NCBI RefSeq assembly: GCF_003597675.1
Contig: NZ_CP030827.1
Coordinates: forward strand, 2,542,001 to 2,606,000
Direction: 5' to 3'
Source: Neorhizobium sp. NCHU2750
Lineage (GTDB): Bacteria; Pseudomonadota; Alphaproteobacteria; Rhizobiales; Rhizobiaceae
DNA: 64,000 nucleotides
Both the position numbers and the translations under genes were made by a program. Positions 34,083 through 42,156 of the stretch are shown here, one piece after another. Under the pieces are notes generated by a model that worked only from the letters and a program-made list of their open reading frames with translations, was not told where the DNA came from and made no database searches. The number at the start of each line of letters is the position of its first letter. Position 1 is the stretch's first letter.

Positions 34083-34580
34083 CTAGCCCTGCGGCAGCAG
34101 GGCCGAGAGCCTCAGCAGCGCGATCCGCTCCACCTGGGCGCAGGCGGTGGAAAACTCCTCGTCGGCATTGTTGGAGATCCGCGTCTCGAAGGCGGCAAGA
34201 ATATCGTCCTTGCCGAGCCCCTTCACCGCGATGATGAAGGGAAAGCCGAATTTCGTCACATAGGCGCTGTTGAGCAGCGTGAACCGGCCATGTTCGTCGG
34301 CGCTCAGCCGGTCGAGACCGGCACCGGCCTGTTCCTTTTTGCTGTCTTCCGTCAATTCTCCCGCAACCGCCAGCTTGCCGGCGAGATCGGGATGGGCATT
34401 GAGCACGCCAAGCCGCTCCTCGCGGCTTGCCTTGCGGAACTCGGACGCCATGGCCGCATGAACGCCCTTCGCCGTCAGCGGCACCAGGATCAGCCCGGCA
34501 TCATAGGCACGCTCGGCAATGAAGGGCGAGTGTTCGAACACGCCGCCAAAGGCTGCGATGAAATCCTCTCGTGCACTCAT
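34083..34580 (-). CDS. uraD: OHCU decarboxylase
   Basis: A 165-residue helical enzyme that decarboxylates 2-oxo-4-hydroxy-4-carboxy-5-ureidoimidazoline to S-allantoin. The conserved HPDLAGK motif (LNAHPDLAGKLAVAGEL) holds the catalytic His, and KFGFPFIIAVKG is the second signature. The start at 34580 overlaps the puuE stop by four bases (ATGA). A much longer open frame continues upstream but only as an antiphase reading of puuE. Confidence 0.95.
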   Translation of the reverse strand: MSAREDFIAAFGGVFEHSPFIAERAYDAGLILVPLTAKGVHAAMASEFRKASREERLGVLNAHPDLAGKLAVAGELTEDSKKEQAGAGLDRLSADEHGRFTLLNSAYVTKFGFPFIIAVKGLGKDDILAAFETRISNNADEEFSTACAQVERIALLRLSALLPQG

Positions 34581-35509
34581 GCGGACACCATCGGCTGATG
34601 ATGCGCGTGCCAGTGTTTGGCGATCTCGATGCGCTGCGGCACCCAGACCTTGTCGTGGGAGAGCACATATTCCATGAAGCGACGCAGCGCGGCGACGCGG
34701 CCCGGACGCCCGACAAGCCGGCAATGCAGGCCGACCGACATCATTTTCGCGCTGCCCTCCTGCCCTTCGCGGTAGAGCGTATCGAATGCGTCCTTGAGAT
34801 AGGTGAAGAACTGGTCGCCCGAATTGAAACCCTGCGGCGTGGCAAACCGCATGTCGTTGGTCTCGAGTGTATAGGGAATGATCAGGAACCGTTTGCCCTC
34901 CGGCCCCGGCACCCAATAGGGCAGATCGTCGGCATAGCTGTCGGAGGAATAGAGGAAGCCGCCCTCCTCCATCACCAGCTTCAGCGTGTTGTCCGAAGGC
35001 TTGCCTTGGTACATGCCATAGGGCCGCTCGCCGACAAGCTCCGTATGCAGCCGCACCGCCTCGAGAATATGCTCGCGCTCGCGCTCGATCGGAAAATCCT
35101 TGTATTCCAGCCAGCGATAGCCGTGGCTGGCAATCTCCCAGCCGGCCTCCTTCATCGCCGCCACCGCTTCCGGGTTGCGCGCCATGGCCAGCGTCACGCC
35201 ATAGACCGTGCACTGCATCTTCAATTCGGTGAACAGCCGGAACAGCCGCCAGAAACCGGCGCGCGAACCGTATTCGTAGATCGATTCCATGTTGAGGTTG
35301 CGCTGCCCCGGCCAGGGCGCCGCGCCGACGATTTCCGACAGGAGGTTCTCCGACGCCGGATCGCCGTCCATGATCGAACTCTCGCCGCCCTCCTCGTAAT
35401 TGATGACGAACTGCACCGCGACATTCGCCCCGCCCGGCCATTTCGGATCGGGACTGTTGCGGCCGTAGCCGACGAGATCGCGCGGGTAGTCTTTTATCGT
35501 TATCGGCAT
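34577..35509 (-). CDS. puuE: Allantoinase, polysaccharide-deacetylase type
   Basis: A 310-residue metal-independent allantoinase of the NodB/PuuE fold converting allantoin to allantoate. It opens with YPRDLVGYGRNSPDPKWPGG, typical of PuuE. Conserved parts are VQFVINYEEGGE, GWEIASHGYRWLEY, GERPYGMYQGKPS, SSDSYADDLPYW and a final VWVPQRIEIAKHWHAHH. The ATG at 35509 has AGGTGG upstream. It is the first gene of the ureide operon, with uraD, the HepT/MntA pair, allA, uraH and a phosphoesterase behind it. Confidence 0.95.
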   Translation of the reverse strand: MPITIKDYPRDLVGYGRNSPDPKWPGGANVAVQFVINYEEGGESSIMDGDPASENLLSEIVGAAPWPGQRNLNMESIYEYGSRAGFWRLFRLFTELKMQCTVYGVTLAMARNPEAVAAMKEAGWEIASHGYRWLEYKDFPIEREREHILEAVRLHTELVGERPYGMYQGKPSDNTLKLVMEEGGFLYSSDSYADDLPYWVPGPEGKRFLIIPYTLETNDMRFATPQGFNSGDQFFTYLKDAFDTLYREGQEGSAKMMSVGLHCRLVGRPGRVAALRRFMEYVLSHDKVWVPQRIEIAKHWHAHHQPMVSA

Positions 35510-35650
35510 GTTCCACCTCGAATATCTGCGGCAACGGTAGCGCACCGCTTCCGCAGATGTCGAGATGCAAACTTGCGCAACGCAGCCGGCCGGGCATGTC
35601 ATCGCGCCGCGGCTGCCGAACACCCTTGCCGGGATCGACGCCGTACCCTT

Positions 35651-36604
35651 TCACTCCGCCGCCGCACGCGGCATGCAGGCCTCGCAGATCGCCGCCACAT
35701 GCCGGTGATCGGTGCCGCAGCAACCGCCAAGCACTGAGATCGACGGATGGCGCAGGGTCAGGCTGCGGTAGCGCCGTCCGAGATCCTCGGGATCGCCGAT
35801 ATCGATTTCCGTCGCCTCGTCGAGTTCCGCATGGCTCTTCGATGAAGCATTGGCCCGCAATCCGCCGATCCTCTCCTGCCAGCCCTCGCTATCGGCAAGA
35901 ATCCCTTCGAAATGAACGGGATGGGCACAGTTGATCATGTAATAGGCGGGGCCGTTATCGGTCATTCCGTCGGTCGTCTCGATCGCCTCGCGCAGCGGCA
36001 TGCCGCCGGCGAGCCTGCCATCGGTCTCGACCGTGAACGAGATCACGACCGGCAGTCCGACAGCCTTCGCCGCCCGCGTAACGCCGATCGCCTCCTCGGT
36101 CGTGTTGAGCGTCACCGCGCTCAACATGTCCACCGGCGTCTCGGCAAAGGCACCGATCTGGTGGGCGTGATAGTCCTCGGCCTCGGCGACGGACATCTGC
36201 CCCTGCTGATAGGCGTCGCCGCGCGGACCGATCACCCCGTTGAGCAGGATGGGCATACCTGGCTTCCGCCATTTCTCCCGCAGCCCGGCGATATAATCGA
36301 CGGAACGGATATTGATCGCCCGAAGTGACGCGAGGTCGTAGCCGAGCTTTGCCGCCCAGTCGGGATTGGCCCGCCAGGTCGGCGTATCGAGCACGAAGCC
36401 GCACCCCTTGTCGCGGGCGATCGAAAGATAGGTCCCGTAATAGGCATCGAGTTCCGCACGCCCCGCCTCGTCGTCGATCAGCGGAAAGGATGCGAAATGA
36501 GGCAGGTCCAGCCCGCGGTGAAAGATCAGCGTGGTTTCCAGCCCGCCATCGGTCAGAAAGATCGCCTCCCCCGGATGCGGCAGGCTCTGGCGATCGTTTT
36601 TCAT
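35651..36604 (-). CDS. Homocysteine S-methyltransferase family protein
   Basis: A 317-residue Zn-dependent methyltransferase of the MmuM/BHMT type. It starts with EAIFLTDGGLETTLIFHRGL. The Zn-binding Cys residues appear in YYMINCAHP and, near the C-terminus, GGCCGTDHRHV. It would methylate homocysteine to methionine from a methyl donor such as S-methylmethionine. I chose the ATG at 36604 because AGGAG is seven bases upstream; an ATG two codons earlier abuts that site. A conspicuous stem-bulge-stem lies in the leader (36655-36709), and a TetR gene is divergent. Confidence 0.9.
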   Translation of the reverse strand: MKNDRQSLPHPGEAIFLTDGGLETTLIFHRGLDLPHFASFPLIDDEAGRAELDAYYGTYLSIARDKGCGFVLDTPTWRANPDWAAKLGYDLASLRAINIRSVDYIAGLREKWRKPGMPILLNGVIGPRGDAYQQGQMSVAEAEDYHAHQIGAFAETPVDMLSAVTLNTTEEAIGVTRAAKAVGLPVVISFTVETDGRLAGGMPLREAIETTDGMTDNGPAYYMINCAHPVHFEGILADSEGWQERIGGLRANASSKSHAELDEATEIDIGDPEDLGRRYRSLTLRHPSISVLGGCCGTDHRHVAAICEACMPRAAAE

Positions 36605-36654
36605 CGTCATCTCCTGTGATATGATCGTTTCGGTACAAAAATGCACGTCCGGGC

Positions 36655-36709
36655 CGAAAGCCTGACGGATCGTCGCCTGCCGATTGTTGTGCGTCAGGTG
36701 GGGCTTTCG
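36655..36709 (-). promoter_or_regulatory. Stem-bulge-stem in the homocysteine methyltransferase leader
   Basis: On the minus strand CGAAAGCC (36709-36702) pairs with GGCTTTCG (36662-36655). After a five-base bulge CCACC, TGACG (36696-36692) pairs with CGTCA (36667-36663), leaving a 24-base loop. It lies 51 bases before the methyltransferase start. It does not match the SAM-II or SAH riboswitch patterns I know. It could be an mRNA structure, or a protein-binding dyad for the divergent TetR. Confidence 0.5.
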
Positions 36710-36774
36710 ATCTACGCGGCTTGCGGTACAGCCGGCGCAGATAACCAAAACCGGAGATCGCTCAGGGGGATAGC

Positions 36775-37491
36775 ATGTCCCGAAGGACCGAGGACCTGGC
36801 CTGCCAAGGCATGGACGGACTGAAAACCGTACCGCCGGTGCAGTTTTCCTGTGGCCGCACGCCGACCAAGGGCGAGGCAACCCGCGAGCGTATCCTTGAA
36901 GTCGCCCGCATATCGGTGCTCTCCAAGGGCTTCGGCGCCACCTCGATCGAGGAAGTCATCGCCGAGGCGGGCATTACCAAAAGCGGCTTCTTCTATCATT
37001 TCCGGGACAAGAGCGAGCTTGCACGCGAAATGCTGCGCCGCTACGTAGCCGAGAACGACCGTATCTTTGACGAGATCTTCGGCCGCGGCCGCGAGCTGGC
37101 CGATGATCCGCTGCAGGCCTTCCTGATCGGGCTCAAACTTTTGTCGGAACTGACCCGCGACCTGCCGGGCGTCCATCCCGGCTGCGTCATCGCCTCGATC
37201 TGTTATCAGGAACGGCTTTTCGACCGCGAGGTCCATAGGCTGAATGCCAGCTCGGTGTCGTCCTGGAACCGCCGGTTTCTCGGCTACCTGGAAGATATCG
37301 CCGCCGTGCATCCGCCGCAGGAACCGGTCGACCTCAAGGATCTCGCCAACATGCTCTCCTGCACCTTCGACGGCGCCATCATCATGTCCAAGGTGCTCGG
37401 CGACCCGACCCATCTGGAGCGCCAGATTCTCGGCTATCGCACCTTCGTCAAGCTGCTCTTTTCTCCGCCGCAGCAGGATCGCGCAACCTGA
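36775..37491 (+). CDS. TetR-family transcriptional regulator
   Basis: A 238-residue regulator. The helix-turn-helix covers about residues 32-85: GEATRERILEVARISVLSKG, then FGATSIEEVIAEAGITKSGF and FYHFRDKSEL. An effector-binding C-terminal helical domain follows. An unusual 30-residue N-terminal extension precedes the domain; a shorter start is possible but no better ribosome site is seen. It is divergent from the homocysteine methyltransferase gene, its most likely target. The ligand is not known. Confidence 0.88.
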   Translation: MSRRTEDLACQGMDGLKTVPPVQFSCGRTPTKGEATRERILEVARISVLSKGFGATSIEEVIAEAGITKSGFFYHFRDKSELAREMLRRYVAENDRIFDEIFGRGRELADDPLQAFLIGLKLLSELTRDLPGVHPGCVIASICYQERLFDREVHRLNASSVSSWNRRFLGYLEDIAAVHPPQEPVDLKDLANMLSCTFDGAIIMSKVLGDPTHLERQILGYRTFVKLLFSPPQQDRAT

Positions 37492-37509
37492 ACCCGCGAG
37501 CCTTTCGGC

Positions 37510-38217
37510 TCAGGCGATCTTGCGGGCCGCCACGCGGCCCATCGGGTGCAGGGAATGAACCTGCAGCGGTGCGCCCGGCTCCTCCTCGACGAACAGCGCG
37601 AGATTGGCGATCTCCACCGGCTTTGCCACATAGGGCACGAAATAATCCCGCAGCGCCGGCTCGATCGCCATACTGTCCTTTGCCAGAAGCGGCCCGGTCA
37701 GCGCCATGTGGAAGCGGAATTCGTCCATCACGTAAGGATGGCCCCAGCGGTAGAGATTGGAAAATTGCGGCGCAGAGAGATCGCCCGGATCGCCCCGTTC
37801 CAGCTCCGCATCCGACAGCGGTGCGCGAAACACGTCGAATTCCTGCACCACGGCGCAGGCAAAGAGCCGCATCTGCTCGCAATGGCTCTCCGGCGCAAGT
37901 CCGAGGAAATTGCCGAGCCTTGCCACTTCGAGCGCCGGCAGCCGGAACGGCTCGTGCGACCCGGCAAAGCGCATCAGGTGGCGAAGCAGCATCGGTTCGC
38001 TGATGTCCGGTGCAAGCTTGAACGGCGCCTTCAAGGTCGCGTGAAAGCCGCTGCGGCGGGGGATGGCAGTGTGGAACGCGATCTCGTGCAGCCCGATCCC
38101 GCGAATGGCCGGCGGTTCGACGAACTCTCCGGAAAAGGCATTGCGGCCGAGCCATTGAGACGCGGCAAGCGTCAGTGCATCATGGGCAGGCGGCGTGAAA
38201 TATATGGCATAGCGCAT
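37510..38217 (-). CDS. DUF1045 protein, 2H phosphoesterase-like
   Basis: A 235-residue protein opening MRYAIYFTPPAHDALTLAAS, the DUF1045 signature. Two His-containing motifs match the 2H phosphoesterase fold: GFHATLKAPF near residue 60 and FRFHMALTGPL near 170. Members often sit in phosphonate (phn) operons, where they are called phosphonate metabolism protein, but no phn gene is near here. The true reaction is not established; a cyclic phosphodiester substrate is plausible from the fold. It converges with the TetR gene, 18 bases apart. Confidence 0.82.
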   Translation of the reverse strand: MRYAIYFTPPAHDALTLAASQWLGRNAFSGEFVEPPAIRGIGLHEIAFHTAIPRRSGFHATLKAPFKLAPDISEPMLLRHLMRFAGSHEPFRLPALEVARLGNFLGLAPESHCEQMRLFACAVVQEFDVFRAPLSDAELERGDPGDLSAPQFSNLYRWGHPYVMDEFRFHMALTGPLLAKDSMAIEPALRDYFVPYVAKPVEIANLALFVEEEPGAPLQVHSLHPMGRVAARKIA

Positions 38218-38350
38218 GCGTCACCTTCTCGTGCATCCCTGTCAAACGCCCTGTTTATTTACGCATTTGCTTATTCAGTCCCCGACGCAGGGACCTAAGT
38301 GATTTGCGTGACAGATTGACGACGAGAAGCCGGTGAAATGCGCGTTTACA

Positions 38351-38453
38351 GCATGCCTCCCGAAAGTGGCGACCGGTTTCGGGATAAAGACATGCGCAAA
38401 AAGGAAGAGCTAAAGCACAGCAAGCGAATCTGAAAGATCGCGACGTGCTTTAG
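38351..38453. repeat. Palindromic intergenic repeat and hairpin
   Basis: The first unit (38351-38395) has arms GCATG/CATGC and an inner CCCGAAA/TTTCGGG, a layout I recall from many rhizobial intergenic palindromes. Directly next to it, CTAAAGCAC (38410-38418) pairs with GTGCTTTAG (38445-38453), which includes the stop codon of the FAD gene. The second hairpin may end transcription of that gene. The remaining part of the 232-bp gap holds no gene. Confidence 0.65.
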
Positions 38454-39694
38454 CGGGAGGCGACACTCATATGGTTTACGAGTGAAAACGACGGCGGAAC
38501 CCCCATCGCCCGGCCGAGAACGGCTTCAAGCGCCGCATCCGCCAGAAGATGCGCCACCCCGAAACTGACCTTGAAGCCGCCGCCGAGCGCGATCACGTTG
38601 GCGTGGTCCGGATGCGGACCGACCATCGGGTCGCGATCGATCGCCTTGGGCCTCAGGCCCGCCCAGCGCTCCACCACCGGCACCCCGGCAAGCGCCGGCA
38701 CCAGCGCACGGGCGCGCTCCACCAGATCGTCGAGCTGGCCGTCGGTCGAGAACGGATCGTCGAACGCATCCTCGCTGGTGCTGCCGAGCGCCACATCGCC
38801 ATTGTCATGCGGCACCAGATAGAGCCCGTTGAGATAGAGAAGCGGCAGGCCGGGATCCATGCCAGCCCGCAGCAGCGCCGCCTGCCCCTTGACCGGCTGG
38901 CCGAGCGGCTGGAGAAGCGGCTTCGAGAACGCCTCGATCAGCGGAAAGGCCCGATGCCCGGCCGACACGATGCAGCGGCTAAAACCCATGCTGCCGCCAT
39001 GGGAAAACTCGACCCTGCCGGCGGCAGCATCGATGCGCGACACCTCGCAGTTCTCGGCGATCGCCACATGCTTGGCGCCACGCAGCAGGGCGGCGAGCGC
39101 CGCCGTCAGCTTGCGCGGCGAAACCCGTGCCGCAAACGTGTCGTGCACGAGACCGGCTTCAAGGAAGGACGCATCCGGCCAGCCGGCATATGGCGATTGG
39201 TCGAGGACATCCCAGCGGAACCTCCGCGTGCCGGTCTCGCCTCCATCCACCTCGCTTTCACCCGCCTGACGCCAGTGGATGGAGGCATCTTCGTTGTGGC
39301 GGGCGGCGATCACCCGCAGATGCGGCTTCGGCAGCGGAATCAGCCGGCCCGAGCGGCGATAGCCGCAGGAAAGCCCGGTCTGGGCCTCGATTGCGGCAAC
39401 CTCGTCCTCCAGCGACAGGAGCGCGTCGAACTGGAACTGCTTCTTGTCGTTCCACTTGTCCGGCATATGCGGCATCAGCGCGCCGAGCAGCCCGCCGCTG
39501 GCGCCCTCGCCGAGACGCCCGGCCTCGACAAGCACCGTGGACATGCCGAGCCGCTCGGCCTTCACCGCCGCCCACAGACCCATGATGCCGCCGCCGACGA
39601 TGACGAGATCGGCCGATTTCGGCAATGCTGCGCCAGCCTGCGATACTGCCGAAGATTGACCGAAGGCACCGGTCGGATTATCCGCATTTGTCAT
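38450..39694 (-). CDS. FAD-dependent oxidoreductase (MnmC oxidase-half homologue)
   Basis: A 414-residue DAO-family flavoprotein. The FAD motif GxGxxG is VIVGGGIMGLWAAVKAERLG near residue 30, and the C-terminal FAD contact is VIALGGGFKVSFGVAHLLAD. In E. coli the oxidase half of MnmC, which removes the carboxymethyl group of cmnm5U34 in tRNA, is such a protein fused to the MnmD methyltransferase. Here an MnmD gene starts head-to-head, sharing two bases of the start codons (CATG, 39692-39695). A role in the same tRNA modification is therefore likely but inferred; a DadA-like amine oxidase is the alternative. Confidence 0.8.
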   Translation of the reverse strand: MTNADNPTGAFGQSSAVSQAGAALPKSADLVIVGGGIMGLWAAVKAERLGMSTVLVEAGRLGEGASGGLLGALMPHMPDKWNDKKQFQFDALLSLEDEVAAIEAQTGLSCGYRRSGRLIPLPKPHLRVIAARHNEDASIHWRQAGESEVDGGETGTRRFRWDVLDQSPYAGWPDASFLEAGLVHDTFAARVSPRKLTAALAALLRGAKHVAIAENCEVSRIDAAAGRVEFSHGGSMGFSRCIVSAGHRAFPLIEAFSKPLLQPLGQPVKGQAALLRAGMDPGLPLLYLNGLYLVPHDNGDVALGSTSEDAFDDPFSTDGQLDDLVERARALVPALAGVPVVERWAGLRPKAIDRDPMVGPHPDHANVIALGGGFKVSFGVAHLLADAALEAVLGRAMGVPPSFSLVNHMSVASR

Positions 39695-40457
39695 GAGCGA
39701 GCACGATCCCGAATTGAACACGCAAAACCTTGAGCCATCGGCCCATACGGACCCGACGGCCCAGACCCTCGACTGGCATGACGGCGATATGCCGTACTCG
39801 CAGGAATTTGGCGATCACTTTTATTGCCGCACCGATGGCCGGCTGGAATGCGGCCACGTATTCCTTTCAGGAAACGGATTGCCCGACCGCTGGACGACAC
39901 TTTCGCCCGGCGCCACCTTCCGCATCGGCGAACTCGGCTTCGGCACCGGGCTGAACCTCTGCGAGACCTGGCGCCAGTGGAAGCTTGGCCGCAGCGAAGA
40001 CCTGACGCCCGCCACCCGCCTCCACTTCACTTCCTTCGAACTCTTCCCAATGAAGCGCGACGAGATCGACCGGGCGCTTGCCCGCTGGCCGGAAATCGAC
40101 GCCGAACGGCAGGCGCTCGCCGCCGCATGGCCGGATGAGCCGGCAGGCCATGTCGTGCTCGACCTCGATGACAGAACCCGCCTCACCGTCGTCTGCGGCG
40201 CAGCGCTCGACGGCGTTTCAGCAGCCACACCGGATTTCGACGCCTGGTTCCTCGATGGCTTTGCCCCGTCGCGCAATCCCGCCATGTGGTCGCCGGAGCT
40301 GATGCAGGCCCTGTTCGCCCGCACCAGGGAGGGCGGCAGCTTCGCCACCTATGCCGCAGCCGGCTTCGTCCGCCGCAACCTCTCGGCCACAGGCTTTGCC
40401 GTCGAACGCCGGCCGGGTTTTGCCGGAAAACGCGAAATGCTCTGCGGCACGCGATAG
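39693..40457 (+). CDS. mnmD: tRNA 5-methylaminomethyl-2-thiouridine methyltransferase
   Basis: A 254-residue DUF752/MnmC1 methyltransferase completing mnm5(s2)U34 in the tRNA wobble position. Signatures are SGNGLPDRW, the SAM site GELGFGTGLNLCETW, and the NPPY-like DAWFLDGFAPSRNPAMWS. The C-terminal LSATGFAVERRPGFAGKREM is also standard. It is the free-standing methylase half of MnmC, and the FAD half is divergent next to it. Its last 177 bases and 75 bases of downstream DNA are duplicated about 800 bp away. Confidence 0.92.
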   Translation: MSEHDPELNTQNLEPSAHTDPTAQTLDWHDGDMPYSQEFGDHFYCRTDGRLECGHVFLSGNGLPDRWTTLSPGATFRIGELGFGTGLNLCETWRQWKLGRSEDLTPATRLHFTSFELFPMKRDEIDRALARWPEIDAERQALAAAWPDEPAGHVVLDLDDRTRLTVVCGAALDGVSAATPDFDAWFLDGFAPSRNPAMWSPELMQALFARTREGGSFATYAAAGFVRRNLSATGFAVERRPGFAGKREMLCGTR

Positions 40458-40532
40458 AGCGTGATGTCTGGTGGCCGGTGATCGGAGGGATGCGTGGTCG
40501 TGAAACGATGCGGGGGAAAGGGCCTTGGCGCT
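40281..40532 (+). repeat. Direct repeat, copy 1 (3' end of mnmD)
   Basis: A 252-bp stretch repeated without gaps at 41089-41340. It includes the last 59 codons of mnmD and the following 75 bases. The two copies differ at only about six positions, five of them in the first 50 bases and one near the end; the roughly 190-base middle is identical. This copy belongs to the intact gene. Confidence 0.9.
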
Positions 40533-40576
40533 TTGCGATGACTGCACAACGCCATCACTCTCGCTTCCAGCTGCTC

Positions 40577-41005
40577 TCAGCGAACGCTACTGCAGCTCAC
40601 AAGCATTTTTTCTTCTCCTATTGTGAGCTGACGACTTTCGCGTCTCGAAAGGAACCGCAGCCAGAAACCATGTGCGTCAGCAATCCTGTTCGTCCTGGTT
40701 AGGATCAGCGGAGGTGGATCATTGGCTACGCTGTAGGTTTCGGCAAAATGCGCTACGTCTTGCAAGCTGGGAAGCTCCAATGCGACTCCCTTATAACCCT
40801 CATGCGACTCAACACGGTACATTCTCGTATCAGCGTCGACCTGAGTGAGTTTAAACGACATCGGAAATGCGTATAGCCAAATGCATGTGTCGGCACCGTT
40901 GCACACCTGCTCCACCTGGCATACCCAAGGAGGCGGTCCCGGCAGATTCTGAGCCATTGCCGCTGACACAGGGATAACGAAGAACAGAGCGGCGAAGAAT
41001 CTCAA
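40577..41005 (-). CDS. Exported hypothetical protein between direct repeats
   Basis: A 142-residue product if read from TTG at 41005, giving a clear signal peptide (RFFAALFFVIPVSAAMA). AGGAA lies about eight bases upstream. The mature part contains WVCQVEQVCNGADTCIWLYA with Cys pairs and ends FLSRRESRQLTIGEEKMLVS. No known family was recognised. The frame stays open further upstream, but only antisense to the mnmD duplicate. Base composition is lower in GC than the neighbours, and the gene sits exactly between the two copies of the mnmD 3' end, which suggests acquisition. Confidence 0.6.
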   Translation of the reverse strand: MRFFAALFFVIPVSAAMAQNLPGPPPWVCQVEQVCNGADTCIWLYAFPMSFKLTQVDADTRMYRVESHEGYKGVALELPSLQDVAHFAETYSVANDPPPLILTRTNRIADAHGFWLRFLSRRESRQLTIGEEKMLVSCSSVR

Positions 41006-41088
41006 GGCGGCATTCCTAAATGAAATCGGGCCGAACGTAGAACCGAGAAATCTATACGGGAACACAACACAAGACGCCACGATGGGCT

Positions 41089-41265
41089 GCCATGTGGTCG
41101 CCGGAATTGATGCAGGCCCTGTTCGACCGCACAAGAGAGGGCGGCAGCTTCGCCACCTATGCCGCAGCCGGCTTCGTCCGCCGCAACCTCTCGGCCACAG
41201 GCTTTGCCGTCGAACGCCGGCCGGGTTTTGCCGGAAAACGCGAAATGCTCTGCGGCACGCGATAG
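41089..41265 (+). pseudogene. Truncated duplicate of mnmD (last 59 codons)
   Basis: This copy starts abruptly in the middle of mnmD and keeps the frame to the same TAG stop (41263-41265), but has no start or N-terminal SAM site. It cannot encode an active methyltransferase. Five substitutions relative to the intact gene are near its left end, as expected if it is a remnant of an older or related allele later homogenised by gene conversion. Confidence 0.85.
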
Positions 41266-41340
41266 AGCGTGATGTCTGGTGGCCGGTGATCGGAGGGATG
41301 CGTGGTCGTGAAACGATGCGGGTGAAAGGGCCTTGGCGCT
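41089..41340 (+). repeat. Direct repeat, copy 2
   Basis: Second copy of the 252-bp direct repeat (copy 1 at 40281-40532), same orientation. Its left junction interrupts unrelated sequence, and its right junction at 41340/41341 diverges sharply into the lower-GC islet. Confidence 0.9.
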
Positions 41341-41625
41341 CGGCGGCCATCCTCCCGTTCATGGGTTCCTACGACAACACACAATCTCCAGTAAGGAATT
41401 TGCGACGAAACTTCCGCGACGAAGCAACACAATCGATGCCTCATGGACGCCCTCGAACAGCAACCAGATCATGTAGGCCGGCGCTTCTCGATCTCCGGGA
41501 AAGCTGTTTCATTTGACGCTACAGAGTCTGCACCAGCTGAGTGAGGCACTCCGGTGCGAACTCGCCCGGAGTGCCCACGCAAGCAATCTGGCAGTCTGAA
41601 TTTCGGATGCTTCCTAGTTGCCTCG
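41341..41625. other. Intergenic remnant, no supported gene
   Basis: 285 bases between the mnmD duplicate and the SnoaL-like gene. Composition is lower in GC than flanking core genes and no frame has a ribosome site or recognisable family. It may be debris of an acquired segment. Confidence 0.4.
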
Positions 41626-42027
41626 TCAACGCGACGCGGGCAATTTGTTGAACATGTAACGCGCGATCCCCCAGGTCCCGCCGACCTTTTGGAATACGAA
41701 CAGCTCTCGATTTTCCTCGAAATGAGAAGCGTTCGTCTCCAGCAATGTCATATGTACTTCTGAATGGCATCGCACGAACGCGTATTCGCCGCTGATGGTG
41801 ATCTCGTCGATATGGATTTTGGCATCCATCCTGATCATTGTGAAAGCATGATCGAAGAACGCCTTCAACTGGCCTGCACCGGTCATCGTGGGGGCATCCG
41901 GTGCCATTACGACCCCGTCTTGCGTGAACAGAGATACCAACGCTTCTGCGTCCGACCGGGAAATCCTTTCGCTATAGATATCGACCACATCTTTGATCGC
42001 GGTCTGATCGGCTTCGAGCTGTGACAT
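41626..42027 (-). CDS. SnoaL-like/DUF4440 (NTF2-fold) protein
   Basis: A 133-residue protein of the NTF2-like fold, SgcJ/EcaC type. The opening EADQTAIKDVVDIYSERISR is followed by LVSLFTQDGVVMAPDAPTMT, and a later WGIARYMFN strand fits the cone-shaped fold. The ATG at 42027 has AAGGAAA upstream; longer in-frame extensions run into the divergent LysR gene. It is 129 bp from that LysR start, so it is probably the regulated target. The substrate or ligand is unknown. Confidence 0.8.
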   Translation of the reverse strand: MSQLEADQTAIKDVVDIYSERISRSDAEALVSLFTQDGVVMAPDAPTMTGAGQLKAFFDHAFTMIRMDAKIHIDEITISGEYAFVRCHSEVHMTLLETNASHFEENRELFVFQKVGGTWGIARYMFNKLPASR

Positions 42028-42156
42028 TGAGTTTCCTTCCAATTTTCCTGTTTGTTTGCTGTTGGAGACTGAAAGGTACGCGGCGCCCGATAGATTGATA
42101 ATCCCGGATATTCCGATAATAATATACGCACAGGCGGATAAAAAACGGCGGAACCG

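Noticed and set aside
34581..35723. Long N-terminal extension of uraD
   Set aside because: The extension overlaps puuE in another phase and has no similarity to the decarboxylase family; the ATGA junction gives the real start.
36605..36774. SAM-II or SAH riboswitch before the homocysteine methyltransferase
   Set aside because: A stem-loop exists, but the conserved core sequences of those riboswitches are absent; kept only as an unexplained structure.
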